Origin: Micromonospora craniellae | GTDB lineage: Bacteria > Actinomycetota > Actinomycetes > Mycobacteriales > Micromonosporaceae | Length of the DNA: 64,000 nt | NCBI RefSeq assembly: GCF_014764405.1 | Contig: NZ_CP061725.1 | Span: 310,001-374,000, forward strand | Reading direction: 5' to 3' | In this document: in pieces, positions 62,644 through 64,000 of the stretch | Position numbering within the stretch: position 1 is the stretch's first letter | Layout of the letters: the number at the start of each line of letters is the position of its first letter | Program-made: the position numbers and the translations under genes | The notes under the pieces: generated by a model | Seen by the model: only the letters and a program-made list of their open reading frames with translations | What the model was told of the DNA's origin: nothing | Database searches by the model: none

Positions 62644-64000
62644 TCACCCGGTCGCGACCTCGGCCGACGACCGGACCATCCGACCACGCCCACGGTCACC
62701 CTCCGCACCGGCCTCCTCGACCGGCGCACCGGCCCGCGTCGCGTCCTCAGCCGCCGGGGTGGCCGCGTCGCCCGTACGGTCGCCGGACCCGATGACGTCC
62801 GACGGCCGGTCGGTGCCGGGCGGCCTCGTCCGGTCTGCCGCATGGTCGAGCACCCGCAACGCCGACAGCGCCGCCATCGGCACCACCACGGCCGCCGCCG
62901 CCCCCGCCACGTCCAGCGCCGCCGCGCTCAGCACCCCACCGATGCCGACCGCCACGCCGGTGCCCGCCATGGCCGCCCGGATCGCCGGGTAGATGCCGAA
63001 CAACCGCATCAGCCCACCCCACGGCTGCAGCAACGCGAACCACACCAGCAACGCGCCGGCCAACGCCAGCACGGTCAGCGGGCTGTTCACCAGGGTGTCG
63101 ATGTTCGAGGCGCTGGACCGCTGCACGGTCAGCCCACCGGTGCCGTCGCCGAGCGCCGCGAGGAACCGACCCAGGCTGCCGCGATCGGCCGATGGACGAC
63201 CCAGGTCCACCACCGCGAACCCGACCATCACCGCGAGCCCCGCCATGGTCGCCCACGCGAGCCGGGTCAGGGTCAGCCAGCCGCCCGCGCTGATCGCCGC
63301 CGCCACGCTCACCCCGGCGGTCAACGCGATCGCGCCGATCGAGTCGGCACCCAGGTACGCGCTGCCGACCACCACCACGGCGGCCCCGCCCACCACCACC
63401 ATCACCATCGGCCGCCACGCCCGACGGACCTGCTGGGCGAGCCAGCCCCCGGTCAACAACGCGCCGGCCACGAACACCCCGAGCCCCACGGTGCCCAGCC
63501 CGGCGTACCGGCCGCCTTCCAACGCGGAGTAGCCGATCACCCCGTTGAACTGAAGACGAGCCCCGGTGACCACGTCCAGCCCGATGGCCAACGTGGTGAG
63601 CCCGGCCACCGCGCCCAACGGCCCCAACGTGCTGCCGTACCCCGGCGTCAACCGCACCAGCAGCGTCGCGGCCGCCAACAGCACCGCCGTCAGCCCGACG
63701 AACGAGGCCGCCGGATGAGCGTTACGCCACCACGGCACCGCCTCGGCCAGCAGCGCCGCCGGAATGGCCAACGCCGCGGCCACCAGCAGCAGCTCCACCA
63801 CCGCCACCACCCGCCGCGACACCGGCTTCGGCCCGTGCGGCCCGGCATGCCGGCGGGCACGACGCAACAGCGGCAACACCGCCAACGCCAACACCACCTG
63901 CACGGCCGCCAACACCGTGAAGAACCCGCCCGCCACCTGCCGCTGCGCGGCCGCCTCCCGATCCGCGTCGGCCGGCTCGGCGATCGCCGCAGCCAGATCC
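62644..64000 (-). CDS. Polytopic membrane protein, N-terminus outside the window
   Basis: The frame is open to the window edge, with a GTG at 63936 as one internal candidate start. It encodes about 12 hydrophobic segments (VLAAVQVVLALAVLPLL, AIPAALLAEAVPWW, FVGLTAVLLAAATLLV and others) and a charged, threonine-rich C-terminal tail of about 60 residues. I do not recognise a functional motif. Its place upstream of pyrG suggests membership of the conserved pyrG neighbourhood, where membrane proteins of the SteB/MctB kind occur in other actinobacteria, but it has more helices than those. Confidence 0.65.
   Translation of the reverse strand, partial: DLAAAIAEPADADREAAAQRQVAGGFFTVLAAVQVVLALAVLPLLRRARRHAGPHGPKPVSRRVVAVVELLLVAAALAIPAALLAEAVPWWRNAHPAASFVGLTAVLLAAATLLVRLTPGYGSTLGPLGAVAGLTTLAIGLDVVTGARLQFNGVIGYSALEGGRYAGLGTVGLGVFVAGALLTGGWLAQQVRRAWRPMVMVVVGGAAVVVVGSAYLGADSIGAIALTAGVSVAAAISAGGWLTLTRLAWATMAGLAVMVGFAVVDLGRPSADRGSLGRFLAALGDGTGGLTVQRSSASNIDTLVNSPLTVLALAGALLVWFALLQPWGGLMRLFGIYPAIRAAMAGTGVAVGIGGVLSAAALDVAGAAAAVVVPMAALSALRVLDHAADRTRPPGTDRPSDVIGSGDRTGDAATPAAEDATRAGAPVEEAGAEGDRGRGRMVRSSAEVATG

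Overview
The window is about 64 kb of high-GC DNA from an actinomycete. The best fit is Micromonospora or a close member of Micromonosporaceae. The evidence is the very GC-rich third codon positions, frequent GTG/TTG starts, and the right-hand housekeeping block. That block runs der-cmk-rluB-scpB-scpA-parA-xerD-ald-(TM2)-nudix-pyrG, the order known from Mycobacterium and relatives. These are inferences from sequence; no database search was possible.

Layout. (1) 0-11.5 kb, ordinary chromosome: nucleotide-sugar dehydrogenase, an FtsX-type permease without a visible ATPase partner, a DUF305 protein, a secreted LVIVD-repeat protein, a putative M15/DUF5715-like protein, a DesK/NarL-type two-component system, a small membrane protein and a DEAD-box RNA helicase. 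(2) 11.5-20.8 kb, a mobile-element graveyard: an inverted-repeat element, an IS5-family element killed by an 8-bp duplication, a group II intron with visible domain V, an intact DDE_Tnp_4-type IS, a decayed IS3 fragment, a second group II intron truncated by that IS3 and interrupted by an intact IS5-type IS, an IS630 fragment that the second intron had entered antisense, and a further IS3 fragment. (3) 20.9-37.1 kb, a plant cell-wall (arabinan/rhamnogalacturonan) utilisation locus: PL11 lyase, GH43 arabinanase, GH51 arabinofuranosidase, a sugar ABC transporter and a LacI regulator. The substrate-binding protein is split by ISAs1 (itself carrying an IS982-type element) and one permease is split by IS66 (itself carrying IS1380). 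Target duplications allow both genes to be rebuilt exactly on paper.

(4) 37.1-50.7 kb, a zinc-starvation island. An 'anchored-repeat' ABC importer (binding protein with an inserted surface-repeat domain, repeat-containing membrane protein, ATPase, permease) sits beside an LPxTG surface protein, a DUF916-like protein and a WxL-like protein. With it are a CooC/ParA-like ATPase, a frameshifted Fur-family regulator (probably Zur), zinc-free ribosomal proteins L28/L33/S14, a winged-helix protein without a receiver domain and a CobW/COG0523 homologue that lacks a recognisable P-loop. At least five Zur-box-like 15-mers lie in front of these units, so the genes probably form one regulon. This region is the best candidate for an under-described system.

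(5) 50.9-64 kb, housekeeping: tRNA-Pro(GGG), ribosome assembly GTPase Der, CMP kinase, pseudouridine synthase, condensin-associated ScpA/ScpB, ParA, XerD, alanine dehydrogenase, a TM2 protein, an ADP-ribose pyrophosphatase, CTP synthase and a polytopic membrane protein running off the right edge. ScpB carries two in-frame 48-bp palindromic-ended repeats in a low-complexity N-terminal extension.
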